Positions 16,749 to 26,132 of a stretch of DNA of 64,000 nt are shown piece by piece. The notes beneath the pieces were generated by a model that did not search any database, was not told the origin of the DNA, and saw only the letters and a program-made list of their open reading frames with translations. The stretch's first letter is position 1; each line of letters begins with the position of its first letter. The position numbers and the translations under genes are program-made. Source of the stretch: Gemmatimonadota bacterium (GTDB lineage Bacteria; Gemmatimonadota; Gemmatimonadetes; Longimicrobiales; Gaopeijiaceae); contig JAPPNN010000068.1 in the NCBI GenBank assembly GCA_028873815.1, positions 1 through 64,000 on the forward strand, read 5' to 3'.

Positions 16749-19700
16749 ATGTGCTTCTCTGCCCCCTCCGTCGCTGCCTCGTTCGCCGCCGCTCTGGCGG
16801 TCGCGTGCACGACACCGCTCATCGCCCAGGACACCGACGCCGGCGACGACTGGGACGTGACCCTTGCGCGCGGCGAGACCCGCGAGATCGACTTCACCAC
16901 CGAAGAGGGCACGTGGATGTCCATGGACATCTCGCCGGACGGTCGCTGGGTCATCTTCGACATGCTCGGCCACGTCTACCGCGTCCCGGTCGACGGGGGC
17001 GGCGAAGCGGAGTTGCTCACCGGGGGCACCGGGGTCGCCACGCACTACCACCCCCGCTATTCGCCCGACGGCTCCACCGTCGCGTTCATCAGCGACCGGG
17101 AGGGGCAGAACAACCTCTGGCTGATGGACTCCGACGGCTCCAATCCGCGCTCCGTCTTCAGCGACCAGACGCTGCGCGCCGTCGAGACCGCGTGGTCCGC
17201 CGACGGTGACTACATCTTCGTGCGGCTCCAGAGCGTCGTTGGGGGGTTCGGCGCCGGCGGCCGCAGCGGGATCTGGATGTACCACAAGGACGGCGGCGAC
17301 GGCATCCACGTCGTTGACGACCAGCCGCAGGCGCAGTGGCCCTCTCCCTCGGAGGACGGCCGCTACCTCTACTTCCACGTCTACACGGGCCCGCCCGGGT
17401 TGCAGGGCCGCGACGCCATCGCCGGACACTGGCAGGTGCGGCGGAAGGACCTGCGCACCGGCGAGATCCTCAACATCACGGCCGGCACCGCGGCGCAGCA
17501 GGTGCGCAGCTCGAGCGGCAGCGCCTACGCCCCCGAGATCTCTCCCGACGGGCGGCACCTCGCCTTCGCCCGCCGCATTGCCGGCGGCACGATCTCGTAC
17601 CGCGGCCACAGCTTCGGCCCGCGCACGGCCCTCTGGATCCGCGACTTGGAGACCGGGGGCGAACGCGTCGCGATGGACCCCATCACGATCGACAACGCCG
17701 AGGGCATCAAGACGCTGCGCATCCTGCCCGGCTACAGCTGGAGCGCGGACGGATCCCGGATCGTCATCACGCAGGGCGGCAAGATCCGCATCCTCGAAGT
17801 CGAGAGCGGCGAGGTGACGACCGTCCCCTTTTCGGTGCGGGTGCAACGCACCATCTCCGAGCTGACCCGCGCCGATTTCCGGATCGACGACGGTCCTTTC
17901 GAGGCGAAGATGCTGCGCTGGTACGCCGCCTCACCCGACGCGTCCCACATCGCCTTCCAGGCCGTCGGCCGGGTGTGGATCGCGCCCGCGGGCGGCGGCT
18001 CGCCCACCCGTCTGACCACCGATGACGGCCCCCATGAGTTCTCGCCCTCGTGGTCGCCCGACGGGAACTGGATCGCCTACACGACGTGGGAAGGCGGCGA
18101 GGGCGGCCACGTGTGGAAGATCCCCGCCGGCGGTGGCACGCCTCAGCAGCTCACGACCTCGCCATCGGAGTACGCCCACCCGGTGTGGACCCCCGACGGC
18201 TCGGAGATCGTGGTGACGCGCGGCAGCGGCGCGGCTTCCCGCGCCCGATCCGCCACCCAGAACCCCTACTGGGAGCTGTGGCGGGTGCCGGCCGAGGGCG
18301 GCTCGCAGGATCGCATCATGACGATCCCGAGCGGGGGCGGGGGCGGGCTGCTCGGCAACCGCCGCCAGATCACGCGCGCGTCGTTCGGACCCGGCGGGCG
18401 CATGTACTTCCCCGCAGCCCACGAGAGCGATTCCGGACCGGGCGCCACCGCCCTCATGTCGGCCCGCATGGACGGCTCCGACCTGCAGGTCCACGCGACG
18501 ATCCCGTTCGGCGACGAGTTCGTCGTCTCACCAGGCGGGAACCGGGTCGCCTTCCAGGAGGGCGACAACGTCTTCTGGGCGCCGTTGCCCCCGGGAGGGA
18601 CGGGCGGCGATCCCGTCGCACTCACCAAGCGCGGCGCACCAGTCCCCGTCACACAGCTCACCACCGAGGGCGGCCTTTACCCGCGCTGGCTCGATAACGA
18701 CCGGCTCGAGTTCGGGAGCGCGCAGAGCTTCTTCATCCACGACGCCGCCAACGGAGGGACTGATTCCATGTCCATCCGGCTCAGCGTCGACCGCCCCGTC
18801 CCGGAAGGCTCGCTCGCGCTGACCAACGCACGCATCATCACACTCGACGACCGCGCGGTGCATGAGAACGCGACCCTGCTCATCGAGGGAAGCCGCATCG
18901 CGTGCGTGGGCGACTGCGACACATCGGGCGCCGACCGGACCATGGACATGACGGGGAAGACCATCGTCCCCGGCTTCATCGACATGCACGCCCACCACTA
19001 CCGCGAGCACAAGGGCCTGATTCCGAAGCGCGACTTCGAGTCGGCCGTCTACCTCGCCTACGGCGTCACGGCCAATCTCGACAACTCGATGTGGTCGCAG
19101 AACGTCTTCGCCAGCGCCGAGATGATCCGCGCGGGCGCAGTGGTGGGACCACGGACGTACTCGACGGGCGACCCGATGTACCGCGGGGACGGGGCCCGCC
19201 AGAACGACATCACCAGCTACGAGGTCGCCGAGCAGAACATCAACCGCCTCGCGTCGTGGGGCGCGACCGCGCTCAAGCAGTACCTGCAGCCGCGCCGGGA
19301 CCAGCGCCAGTGGGTCTCCGACATCGCCCGCCGCAAGAACCTCATGGTCACGTCGGAGAACAACGACACCCACTACACGATCGGGATGATGATGGACGGG
19401 CAGACCGGGTTCGAGCACCCCATGACCTACCTGCCGATGTACCGTGACCTCAGCACCTTCCTGGGCCAGGCCGAGTCGACCTACTCACCCACTTTCGTGG
19501 TGGGGGGCATAGGTCCCTGGAACGAGGAGTACTTCTTCGCCGACGACGAGGTCTGGCTGGATCCCAAGCAGCGCGAATGGATGCCGTGGCGGCAGGTCAT
19601 TCCCCACATGCGCCGCGTTTGGCAACGTCCCGACACCGACTACACCTTCCCGTTCATCACGCTGGGCATGATGGACGTGATCGAGGCCGGCGGCTGGGGT

Positions 19701-20075
19701 GCGATCGGTTCGCACGGACAGGCCCACGGGATCGCGTCGCACTGGGAGATCTGGATGATCGACGCCGCAGCCGGGCCCATGGCCGCGCTCGAGGTCGCGA
19801 GCCTCCATGGCGCGGTCTTCCTGGGCGCGCAGCAGGACATCGGCTCGATCGAGGTGGGCAAGCTGGCGGACATCCTGGTGCTGAACTCGAACCCGCTCGA
19901 CAACATCCGCAACACGACCGACATCATGTACGTGGTGCAGGGCGGCATCATGCGGGACGGGCTCACACTGGACGAGGTGTGGCCCAACCAGGTGCCCTAC
20001 GGCGAGCACTGGTGGGTGGACCCGGATTCGTGGCTGATGGACGACCGGCCCGTGGACTACTGGGATCGGAGGTAG
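16749..20075 (+). CDS. Secreted PD40 beta-propeller / amidohydrolase fusion
   Basis: A 1108-residue exported protein (signal peptide about 1-27, ending LIAQD). The N-terminal two thirds carry PD40/TolB-type propeller repeats (MDISPDGRWVIFDM, YSPDGSTVAFISDREG, EISPDGRHLAFARR). From about residue 690 an amidohydrolase domain begins, with the metal-binding FIDMHAHHYREH, later GFEHPMTYLP, and the C-terminal GKLADILVLNSNPL typical of the imidazolonepropionase/prolidase-like class. These fusions are common in Gemmatimonadota and Bacteroidota and are thought to act on peptides or cyclic amides; the substrate is unknown. The ATG preceded by GGGAGGACACC is preferred over an in-frame ATG 52 codons earlier. 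It ends one base before the convergent P1 peptidase gene. Confidence 0.85.
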   Translation: MCFSAPSVAASFAAALAVACTTPLIAQDTDAGDDWDVTLARGETREIDFTTEEGTWMSMDISPDGRWVIFDMLGHVYRVPVDGGGEAELLTGGTGVATHYHPRYSPDGSTVAFISDREGQNNLWLMDSDGSNPRSVFSDQTLRAVETAWSADGDYIFVRLQSVVGGFGAGGRSGIWMYHKDGGDGIHVVDDQPQAQWPSPSEDGRYLYFHVYTGPPGLQGRDAIAGHWQVRRKDLRTGEILNITAGTAAQQVRSSSGSAYAPEISPDGRHLAFARRIAGGTISYRGHSFGPRTALWIRDLETGGERVAMDPITIDNAEGIKTLRILPGYSWSADGSRIVITQGGKIRILEVESGEVTTVPFSVRVQRTISELTRADFRIDDGPFEAKMLRWYAASPDASHIAFQAVGRVWIAPAGGGSPTRLTTDDGPHEFSPSWSPDGNWIAYTTWEGGEGGHVWKIPAGGGTPQQLTTSPSEYAHPVWTPDGSEIVVTRGSGAASRARSATQNPYWELWRVPAEGGSQDRIMTIPSGGGGGLLGNRRQITRASFGPGGRMYFPAAHESDSGPGATALMSARMDGSDLQVHATIPFGDEFVVSPGGNRVAFQEGDNVFWAPLPPGGTGGDPVALTKRGAPVPVTQLTTEGGLYPRWLDNDRLEFGSAQSFFIHDAANGGTDSMSIRLSVDRPVPEGSLALTNARIITLDDRAVHENATLLIEGSRIACVGDCDTSGADRTMDMTGKTIVPGFIDMHAHHYREHKGLIPKRDFESAVYLAYGVTANLDNSMWSQNVFASAEMIRAGAVVGPRTYSTGDPMYRGDGARQNDITSYEVAEQNINRLASWGATALKQYLQPRRDQRQWVSDIARRKNLMVTSENNDTHYTIGMMMDGQTGFEHPMTYLPMYRDLSTFLGQAESTYSPTFVVGGIGPWNEEYFFADDEVWLDPKQREWMPWRQVIPHMRRVWQRPDTDYTFPFITLGMMDVIEAGGWGAIGSHGQAHGIASHWEIWMIDAAAGPMAALEVASLHGAVFLGAQQDIGSIEVGKLADILVLNSNPLDNIRNTTDIMYVVQGGIMRDGLTLDEVWPNQVPYGEHWWVDPDSWLMDDRPVDYWDRR

Positions 20076-20076
20076 C

Positions 20077-21288
20077 TCAGCCCTCCAGCCGGTTGTACTT
20101 CCGCAGCACCTCCCGCAACCGGCCGTGGGGAAGCGCGTGCACCGTCACGTCGTTCGCGCCCGTCATCGTCTCGGCGGCGACCAGAGCGTTGATGATCGCC
20201 TCCTCGGTCGCCTCGACCGTGCCTGTGAAGAGCGGGTTGAGGCGGCCGTTGGCCAGCACCCGAGCATCCGCCGCCGTGGCCCTCTCCGAAGCCGCCTCCC
20301 GGTTCGCCGTCGAGAAGGCGACGAAGATGTCGCCGGATCCGTTCGACGCGATGCTCCCGTTGCGCGCCAGTCCCAGCGACACCCGGCGGGCCATCCTCTC
20401 CAGCTGATGGGGCAGGACGGGAGCATCTGTCGCAACGACAACGATGATCGAACCGTCACGGTCGGCCTCTCCATCAAACTGCTCTCCACCCGGCCGCTCC
20501 GGCATGAGGTCGGCGATCTCGCGTCCCACCGGCACCCCGGCCACACGAAACAGTTCCCGGCTCCCGTAATTACACTGCACGAGCACGCCCACCGTATACC
20601 TCTGCCCATCCACCCGGACCACCCGCGATGACGTGCCGATCCCGCCCTTGAAGCGATGACAGATCATGCCCGTGCCACCACCCACGTTCCCCTCGGCCAC
20701 CGGGCCGCCGCGCGCCGCTTCCATCGCCGCCAGCGCATCGTCCTCCGTCACGTGTTGGCCACGGATATCGTTGAGCGTCCCGTCCCAGGTCTCGCCCACA
20801 ACCGGAAGCGCGGCCAGCCATGGCCCCGCGCCGCGTTCGACGCCCTTCGCCACCCCCCACCGGATCACCGCGTGATGCACTACCCCCACGCTCAGCGTGT
20901 TCGTGATCATCACCGGCCCTTCCATGATCCCGGAATCGCGCACCCAGGTGGTACCGGTCATTTCGCCGTCGCCGTTCAGCGTGAACCAGGCCGCGTACAC
21001 CGGGTCGGGCTCCTCCCGGCCGCGCGGCCACACCGCCGTGACCCCGGTGCGCACCGGTCCCTCGCCGATCACGACCGGTCCCGCCCCGCGAACCACCGTC
21101 GCGTGACCCACCTCGACGCCGTCGACATCGGTGATCGCGTTGAGCGCACCCGGCGTGCCCTCGAAGGGGACCCCGAGGTCGCGCGCCCGCGGCTTCTGGG
21201 CGAAGGCAGGTACGACCGTGCACGCCAGCAGAAGTAACGACACGCTCCCGAAAACGCGACAAACTGGTAGATTTCTCCGTACACTCAC
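20077..21288 (-). CDS. P1 family (DmpA-like) self-processing aminopeptidase
   Basis: A 403-residue exported protein with a GTG start and Sec signal peptide (about 1-30). The family motifs are clear: GALNAITDVDGVEVGH near the N terminus, GPVMITNTLSVG, EGNVGGGTGMIC (about 199-210) and KGGIGTSSRVV (about 214-224). In characterised members (DmpA, beta-peptidyl aminopeptidases) autocleavage just ahead of a serine in the last region creates the N-terminal nucleophile of the beta subunit. These enzymes remove N-terminal residues, including D- and beta-amino acids. The signal peptide suggests a periplasmic enzyme, consistent with the many secreted peptidases in the window. Confidence 0.88.
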   Translation of the reverse strand: MSVRRNLPVCRVFGSVSLLLLACTVVPAFAQKPRARDLGVPFEGTPGALNAITDVDGVEVGHATVVRGAGPVVIGEGPVRTGVTAVWPRGREEPDPVYAAWFTLNGDGEMTGTTWVRDSGIMEGPVMITNTLSVGVVHHAVIRWGVAKGVERGAGPWLAALPVVGETWDGTLNDIRGQHVTEDDALAAMEAARGGPVAEGNVGGGTGMICHRFKGGIGTSSRVVRVDGQRYTVGVLVQCNYGSRELFRVAGVPVGREIADLMPERPGGEQFDGEADRDGSIIVVVATDAPVLPHQLERMARRVSLGLARNGSIASNGSGDIFVAFSTANREAASERATAADARVLANGRLNPLFTGTVEATEEAIINALVAAETMTGANDVTVHALPHGRLREVLRKYNRLEG

Positions 21289-21332
21289 TTTGCGTTCACC
21301 TTCTGCTGGGTCCCTGGGAGCCTGCGACTGGC

Positions 21333-21740
21333 ATGACCACTATGAATTGGGGCCGCAACCGTCAAGAGAAAGCGATGGTGGCCGCCGCGATGACGGCCGC
21401 GCACTACCTCGCTGCCGCCCTCAAGGCCGGCATGAGCCGAACGGCGATCGAGACCGCGCTCGCGGCAGTGGTCCGCCGGTCCGGGATGTCCGAGTTCTGG
21501 ATCACGGACGAGACCGGTCGCATCGTTTTCGGGTCGGAACCCATGGACTTCGTGTTCCCCAGCGATCCCGACGGGGACAGTCAGGGAGCCCCATTCGCGG
21601 CTCTTCTCCAGGGGACGACGGACGTGGTGATCCAGGACCCCCAGCCGCGCGAACTCGATGGCAGGGTCTTCCAGTATGTGGGTGTTGCGGGTGTGGACTG
21701 CCCGCGAATCGTGCAGGTTGGCGTGGCCGACACGGCTTGA
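21333..21740 (+). CDS. Small soluble cache-like sensory domain protein
   Basis: A 135-residue protein without a signal peptide or membrane helix. Residues 45-135 (SEFWITDETGRIVFGS, later DGRVFQYVGVAGVD and PRIVQVGV) look like a single cache/PAS-type ligand-binding fold as found in sensor proteins, preceded by a helical segment. Most cache domains are extracytoplasmic parts of receptors, so a stand-alone cytosolic version is unusual. The function is unknown. It is divergent from the P1 peptidase gene with a 44-base gap and convergent with the hydratase gene. Confidence 0.55.
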   Translation: MTTMNWGRNRQEKAMVAAAMTAAHYLAAALKAGMSRTAIETALAAVVRRSGMSEFWITDETGRIVFGSEPMDFVFPSDPDGDSQGAPFAALLQGTTDVVIQDPQPRELDGRVFQYVGVAGVDCPRIVQVGVADTA

Positions 21741-21785
21741 TCCGCGACGCGAATCCCGAGGTGCGATCAGCGCCGAGGACCCGCC

Positions 21786-22643
21786 CTATCCAACCAGGCC
21801 GCGCATCGCAACCGACCCCGCGGGGTTCAGCGCCTCGACAACCTCGCCATCGGAATCTGGCCGGCCCACCAGCGTGATCAGCTCGTCGACGAAGAGCGGC
21901 GCGAGCGCGCGATAGCGGAAGCTGGAGACCGCGGCCTCGCTGTGACGCCGGGCCGCGTCGAGGAGCAGAAGCGCCGTCAGCGGGCCGTGCACGAGCAGCC
22001 CGCGATAGCCCTCCCCGCCGGTGACGTACGGATTGTCGTAGTGGATACGGTGCCCGTTGTAGGTCAGCGCCGAAAACTGGAAGAGCGTGACGGGTGTGGG
22101 GAGGAATGTCTCGGTCCAGGTGGCGGCGGGCGACATCCTGGGCGGGACAGGCGGCTCGGACGGGGCAGCCGGCGCGGGCGAAGTCGCCAGGCGCTGGCCG
22201 ACCTCCCGATAGACGATCACCTGCTTCTCCTCCACGCACGCGTGGCCGTCCTGCAGCAGCGTGTGGTCCACCGTGACGAAGACGAGGCGGCCGCTCTTCC
22301 CCCTCTTCTCCTCCACCTCACGGATGCCGGACCGCAGTTCAGCGCGCGCTCCGATCCGCGCCGGGCGAAGCGAACGCAGCCTGCCGCCCGCCCACATCCG
22401 CCGCGGAAGGTCGATGTCGGGCATGAACGTGCCCCGCAGCTCATGTCCGTCGGGACCGAGCCTGGATGCGCGAACGGGACTCTTGAAGTAGAGCCAGTGC
22501 CACCCGAGCGGCAGCGGATCTCCTTCGGCGACGGTCTTGGGGTCTCTGTCGAGAAGGGCGACCATGGCTTGCGACGGCCAAGGCTCCAGAATGTCCGTGC
22601 GGACCGTCGTGCGGTGCGCCTGCGGGTTCCGCGACTCCGTCAC
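21786..22643 (-). CDS. MaoC-family hydratase, mesaconyl-C4-CoA hydratase-like
   Basis: A 285-residue double-hotdog enzyme of the FAS1-like dehydratase/HTD2 type. The N-terminal hotdog contains LPLGWHWLYF, a hallmark of the 3-methylfumaryl-CoA (mesaconyl-C4-CoA) hydratase group, and RRMWAGG. The C-terminal half carries the hydratase motif region NGHRIHYD-PY followed by GYRGLLVHGPLTALLLLD. Known members hydrate mesaconyl-C4-CoA to citramalyl-CoA. The start is GTG, overlapping the upstream CitE-like lyase gene by 4 bases (GTGA), so the two are translated together. The coupling to a lyase that could split citramalyl-CoA supports this assignment; other alpha,beta-unsaturated CoA esters remain possible. 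Confidence 0.75.
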   Translation of the reverse strand: MTESRNPQAHRTTVRTDILEPWPSQAMVALLDRDPKTVAEGDPLPLGWHWLYFKSPVRASRLGPDGHELRGTFMPDIDLPRRMWAGGRLRSLRPARIGARAELRSGIREVEEKRGKSGRLVFVTVDHTLLQDGHACVEEKQVIVYREVGQRLATSPAPAAPSEPPVPPRMSPAATWTETFLPTPVTLFQFSALTYNGHRIHYDNPYVTGGEGYRGLLVHGPLTALLLLDAARRHSEAAVSSFRYRALAPLFVDELITLVGRPDSDGEVVEALNPAGSVAMRGLVG

Positions 22644-23509
22644 GGCCTCGCTCCCGAGCGCGCAAGGACCCGCCTCGCCGCTTCCACCACCGGCCGGTCC
22701 ACCATCCTGCCGTCGAGCGACACGGCGCCCCCGCCAGCGGCGCGATCCGCCTCGACGATCCTGCGGGCCTGCTCCACCTCTTCGGGCGAGGGAGTGAAAA
22801 CGTCGTGAATGACCGGGATCTGCGCGGGATGGATCGCCACCTTGCCGGTGAACCCCAGCCGGCCGGCCTTCTCGGCCTCGTCGCGCAGCCGTGTCAGGTC
22901 GCGAAAGTCGCGCGACGGCATGTCGATCGTGTCCAACCCGCTCATGGCCGCCGCGTGCACGACGCGGGAGCGCGCGTAGAGGAGCGGCTCCCACTTCGGC
23001 TCGGCGCCCAGTTCGGCTGAGAGGTCGAAGCCGCCGAACATGAGCGCGGCCACGGCGGGGGACGCCGCACCGATGTGCACCGCGTTCTCCAGTCCGGCCG
23101 CGGTCTCGATGATCGGCAAGAGGGGGATGTTGTCGCCCAGGAGCTGTTGGGCACTCCGGATCTCGCGCGCGTCCGTGACCTTCGGGATCATGAACCCGTC
23201 CGGCCGGGGGGCGCCGGTCAGCGCGGCGGCGTCGCGCTGGCCCTCCTCCGAGTCCGGGTCGTTTACGCGCACGATCACGGGGGGGGCGCGCCCTTGGCCC
23301 GGATCGGCGCCGGTCGCGGCCGGTCCCGCCCATTTCGCGAGGAAAGCCGCCACCGAGTCCCGCGCGCCCGCTTTCGCCGCCGGCCCGACCGCGTCCTCCA
23401 GGTCCACGCAGACCGCGTCGGCCCCCGCGACCATGGCCTTGTCGCATCGATCCGGACGGTCGCCCGGCACGAAGAGGAGGGAGCGGCAGGGCGGGAACCG
23501 GTCAGCCAT
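22640..23509 (-). CDS. HpcH/HpaI-type CoA ester lyase (CitE-like)
   Basis: A 289-residue TIM-barrel enzyme. Family landmarks are RSLLFVPGDRPDRCDKA at the N terminus, DAVCVDLEDAV (metal/phosphate region), FMIPKV, LPIIETAAGLEN (Glu as metal ligand), FGGFDLSAELGA and GFTGKVAIHPAQI near residue 235. This matches malyl/citramalyl-CoA lyases and CitE, which cleave 3-hydroxyacyl-CoA esters to acetyl-CoA plus an oxoacid. It is coupled at both ends: its ATG overlaps the dehydrogenase stop (TGATG) and its stop overlaps the hydratase GTG. The start is chosen for that junction and the immediate family N terminus; an upstream ATG would overlap the dehydrogenase gene by 175 bases. Confidence 0.85.
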   Translation of the reverse strand: MADRFPPCRSLLFVPGDRPDRCDKAMVAGADAVCVDLEDAVGPAAKAGARDSVAAFLAKWAGPAATGADPGQGRAPPVIVRVNDPDSEEGQRDAAALTGAPRPDGFMIPKVTDAREIRSAQQLLGDNIPLLPIIETAAGLENAVHIGAASPAVAALMFGGFDLSAELGAEPKWEPLLYARSRVVHAAAMSGLDTIDMPSRDFRDLTRLRDEAEKAGRLGFTGKVAIHPAQIPVIHDVFTPSPEEVEQARRIVEADRAAGGGAVSLDGRMVDRPVVEAARRVLARSGARP

Positions 23510-24657
23510 CAGAACGACCTCGGCATGCCCAGCACGTGGGTCGCCACGTGGCTGAGCACCAGGTTGTTGGCCACCGGCGCGACCATGTAGAGCCGCGCCT
23601 CGCGGAACTTGCGTTCGATCCCGTACTCCGACGCCATTCCCCAGCCGCCGAAGGTGTCCATGGCCACGTTGGCCGCCTTCCACGCCGCCCGCGACGCCAC
23701 GTACTTCGCCATGTTGGGGCCGTGGCCCCGGGTCTCGCCGGCGTCGTACTCGAGGGCGGCCTCGTCGCGGACCGCCGCCGCCGCGCGCACGTCGATGTAC
23801 GCGTCCGCGATCGGGAACTGGACGCCCTGGTTCTCGCCGATGGGACGACCGAAGACCTTGCGGGCGCTTGCGTAGTCCGATGCGCGGTCGACGAAGTACA
23901 GGCCATCCCCGATGGACTCCGACGCCAGCAGGATCCGCTCCGCGTTCATCCCGGACATGATGTAGCGGAATCCCCTGCCCTCCTCGCCGATGCGGTTCCC
24001 GGCCGGGACCTCCAGACCGTCGAAGAAGACCTCGCAGCTTTCGTGGTTGATCATCGTGTCGATCGGACCGACGCGCACTCGATCGCCGGCGTCACGCAGG
24101 TCGACGATGAACACGGACAGCCCGTCCGTGCGCTTGGCGACGTCCGCGAGCGGCGTGGTGCGGGCCAGCAGGACCATCAGGTCGGATTGGCGCACCCGCG
24201 AGATGAACACCTTCTGCCCCCGAACCACGTACGTGTCGTCCCGGCGCTCGGCCAAGGTACGAATGCGCGTGGTGTCGGACCCCGCGTCCGGCTCGGTGAC
24301 CGCGAAGGCCTGCAGGCGCAGCTCGCCTGCCGCGATTCCCGGCAGCCAGCGCCGCTTCTGCTCGTCGGAGCCGTGCCGCAGCAGGGTGCCCATGGTGTAC
24401 ATCTGCGCGTGGCAGGCGCCCGAGTTCGCGCCCGACCGGTTGATCTCCTCGAGGATCACGCACGCCTCCCGCACCCCGAGCCCCATCCCCCCGTACTCCT
24501 CCGGGATCAGGCACGCCAGGTAGCCCGCCTCGGTCAGCGCATCGACGAATTCGTGCGGGTATGCGCGCTCGTCGTCGGCGGCCTGCCAGTAGTCGTTGCC
24601 GAAGTCGGCGCAGAGCGCCCGGACGGCCGCGGCCAGTTCGTCGCGCGGAATGTTCAC
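23509..24657 (-). CDS. Acyl-CoA dehydrogenase family protein
   Basis: A 382-residue flavoenzyme of normal family length, GTG start. The middle domain shows FAVTEPDAGSDTTRI and YVVRGQKVFISR, the usual FAD-binding segment; the C-terminal helical domain has FGRPIGENQGVQFPIAD and FGGWGM. The motif after FREARLYM is APVANN instead of the common EGTN, as in a subfamily often linked to CitE-like and MaoC genes, so the catalytic Glu lies elsewhere. It would oxidise an acyl-CoA to the enoyl form, feeding the hydratase and lyase downstream. Substrate is not determinable; a methylsuccinyl-CoA-type acid would fit the pathway. It begins the three-gene coupled operon. Confidence 0.88.
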   Translation of the reverse strand: MNIPRDELAAAVRALCADFGNDYWQAADDERAYPHEFVDALTEAGYLACLIPEEYGGMGLGVREACVILEEINRSGANSGACHAQMYTMGTLLRHGSDEQKRRWLPGIAAGELRLQAFAVTEPDAGSDTTRIRTLAERRDDTYVVRGQKVFISRVRQSDLMVLLARTTPLADVAKRTDGLSVFIVDLRDAGDRVRVGPIDTMINHESCEVFFDGLEVPAGNRIGEEGRGFRYIMSGMNAERILLASESIGDGLYFVDRASDYASARKVFGRPIGENQGVQFPIADAYIDVRAAAAVRDEAALEYDAGETRGHGPNMAKYVASRAAWKAANVAMDTFGGWGMASEYGIERKFREARLYMVAPVANNLVLSHVATHVLGMPRSF

Positions 24658-24691
24658 CGCGGGCCCAAACGCTGTCGCCGCGCTCCTCGGC

Positions 24692-26020
24692 TCAATTTCC
24701 CATCGAGTGCATGTCGCGCCCGCCCATGACGTGCTTGATCACGCGGCCGCCCTGCATCACGAACCGCACGTCCCTGGTCACCTCGATGTCGTCCAGCGGG
24801 TTCCCCGGCACGGCGATGATGTCGGCCAGCAACCCCTCCGCGAGGCTACCCCGGTCGGGCGTGTCGAGGAGGTCGGCGGCGTGGATTGTCGCGGTGCGGA
24901 GCGCGTCCAGCTCGCTCATCCCCAGCTGCACGTAGATGCCGAACTCGCCCGCGTTCTCGCCGTGCGGGAACACACCCGCGTCCGTGCCGAACGCGATGGG
25001 AACGCCCCGCTCGATCGCGCGCTGCAGGCTCACCCGCATGACCGGCAGGATCTGCTCGGCCTTGCCGCGCACCAGGGGCGGCAGCGCATCGAAGTCGATC
25101 CGGTCGGCGAGATACGTGGTTGGGACGAGGTAGGTACCCTTCTCGATCATCAGGTCCATGATCTCGTCGGTGAGGACCGAACCGTGCTCGATCGAGGCCA
25201 CTCCGGCCCGCACCGCCGCCAGGATCCCCTCGGGGCCGTGCGCGTGGGCGGCGACCTTGATCCCGTGCCGCGCGGCCTCCTCGACCATCGCCGTGAGTTC
25301 TTCCAGCGTATACTGCTGCGCGCCGACCGGTCCTTCCATGGACAGCACGCCCGCCGTCGCGCACGTCTTGATTACCTTCGCCCCGTGCTTGATCTGGTAG
25401 CGGACCGCCTCGACGACCTCCCAGGGCCCGTCCGCGACGCCCTCTTCAACCCCTCCCTCACGCACGCCGGGCGCAAACCCCGTGACGTCGCAGTGACCGC
25501 CCGTGATCCCGAGCGCGTTCCGCGAAGGCACGACCCGCGGCCCGACGATGTCGCCCCGTTCGACCGCGTGCCCCAGCTCCACCGTGACGTCGCCGCCGTA
25601 GTCCCGCACGGTGGTGAATCCCGCGCGGACCGTCAGCCCACCGTACAGGACCGCGTTGTAAGCGCCGTATGCCTCCGTCCGCGTGACCGCGTCGGTGAAC
25701 GAAGTCGCGCTGATCTGCCCGGCGAGATGCGTATGCGCGTCGATGAACCCGGGCAGCAGCGTCACGTCGCCGAGGTCCATGTCGTGCATCACGTCGGGCA
25801 CGGTCGCCGGATTCACCGCCGTGATCACGCCGTCCTCGACGACGATCACCGCGTCCGTGTGCATCTCGCCGGTCTCGACATCGAGCATGCGCGCGGCGCG
25901 CAGCACGGTGGGGCCGTCGTACATGCCGTGATGTTCCTGCGCGGCGACCGGGTTTGTGGGAGGGAGGGCGGCGGGAGCCACGAGGGCCACGGCCAGTGTG
26001 ACGGTCGTCGGGATTCTCAT
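24692..26020 (-). CDS. Secreted metal-dependent amidohydrolase
   Basis: A 442-residue exported protein with a Sec signal peptide (about 1-27, ending NPVAAQE). The amidohydrolase core is clear: VTLLPGFIDAHTHL (HxH metal pair), GAKVIKTCATAG (carbamylated lysine region), VAAHAHG (metal His), IEHGSVL, AFGTDAGVFPHG (Asp ligand) and ADIIAVPGNPLDD near the C terminus. This matches the Xaa-Pro/imidazolonepropionase-like class, with members acting on peptides or N-acyl amino acids. The start is chosen to give the signal peptide directly, 32 codons inside the longest frame. It lies 34 bases downstream of nothing co-coupled; its neighbours on the same strand are the DinB-like gene upstream and the dehydrogenase downstream. 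Confidence 0.85.
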   Translation of the reverse strand: MRIPTTVTLAVALVAPAALPPTNPVAAQEHHGMYDGPTVLRAARMLDVETGEMHTDAVIVVEDGVITAVNPATVPDVMHDMDLGDVTLLPGFIDAHTHLAGQISATSFTDAVTRTEAYGAYNAVLYGGLTVRAGFTTVRDYGGDVTVELGHAVERGDIVGPRVVPSRNALGITGGHCDVTGFAPGVREGGVEEGVADGPWEVVEAVRYQIKHGAKVIKTCATAGVLSMEGPVGAQQYTLEELTAMVEEAARHGIKVAAHAHGPEGILAAVRAGVASIEHGSVLTDEIMDLMIEKGTYLVPTTYLADRIDFDALPPLVRGKAEQILPVMRVSLQRAIERGVPIAFGTDAGVFPHGENAGEFGIYVQLGMSELDALRTATIHAADLLDTPDRGSLAEGLLADIIAVPGNPLDDIEVTRDVRFVMQGGRVIKHVMGGRDMHSMGN

Positions 26021-26132
26021 GCTTGTGCGCCTGCTGGATGCTGTTGACGTGGACTCGGGGCCCGGATCACGGGCCGCCGGGATGCGGAATTGACCCGATC
26101 CCGGTACGGGACGCAAGCGGCGATCCGCCGGG

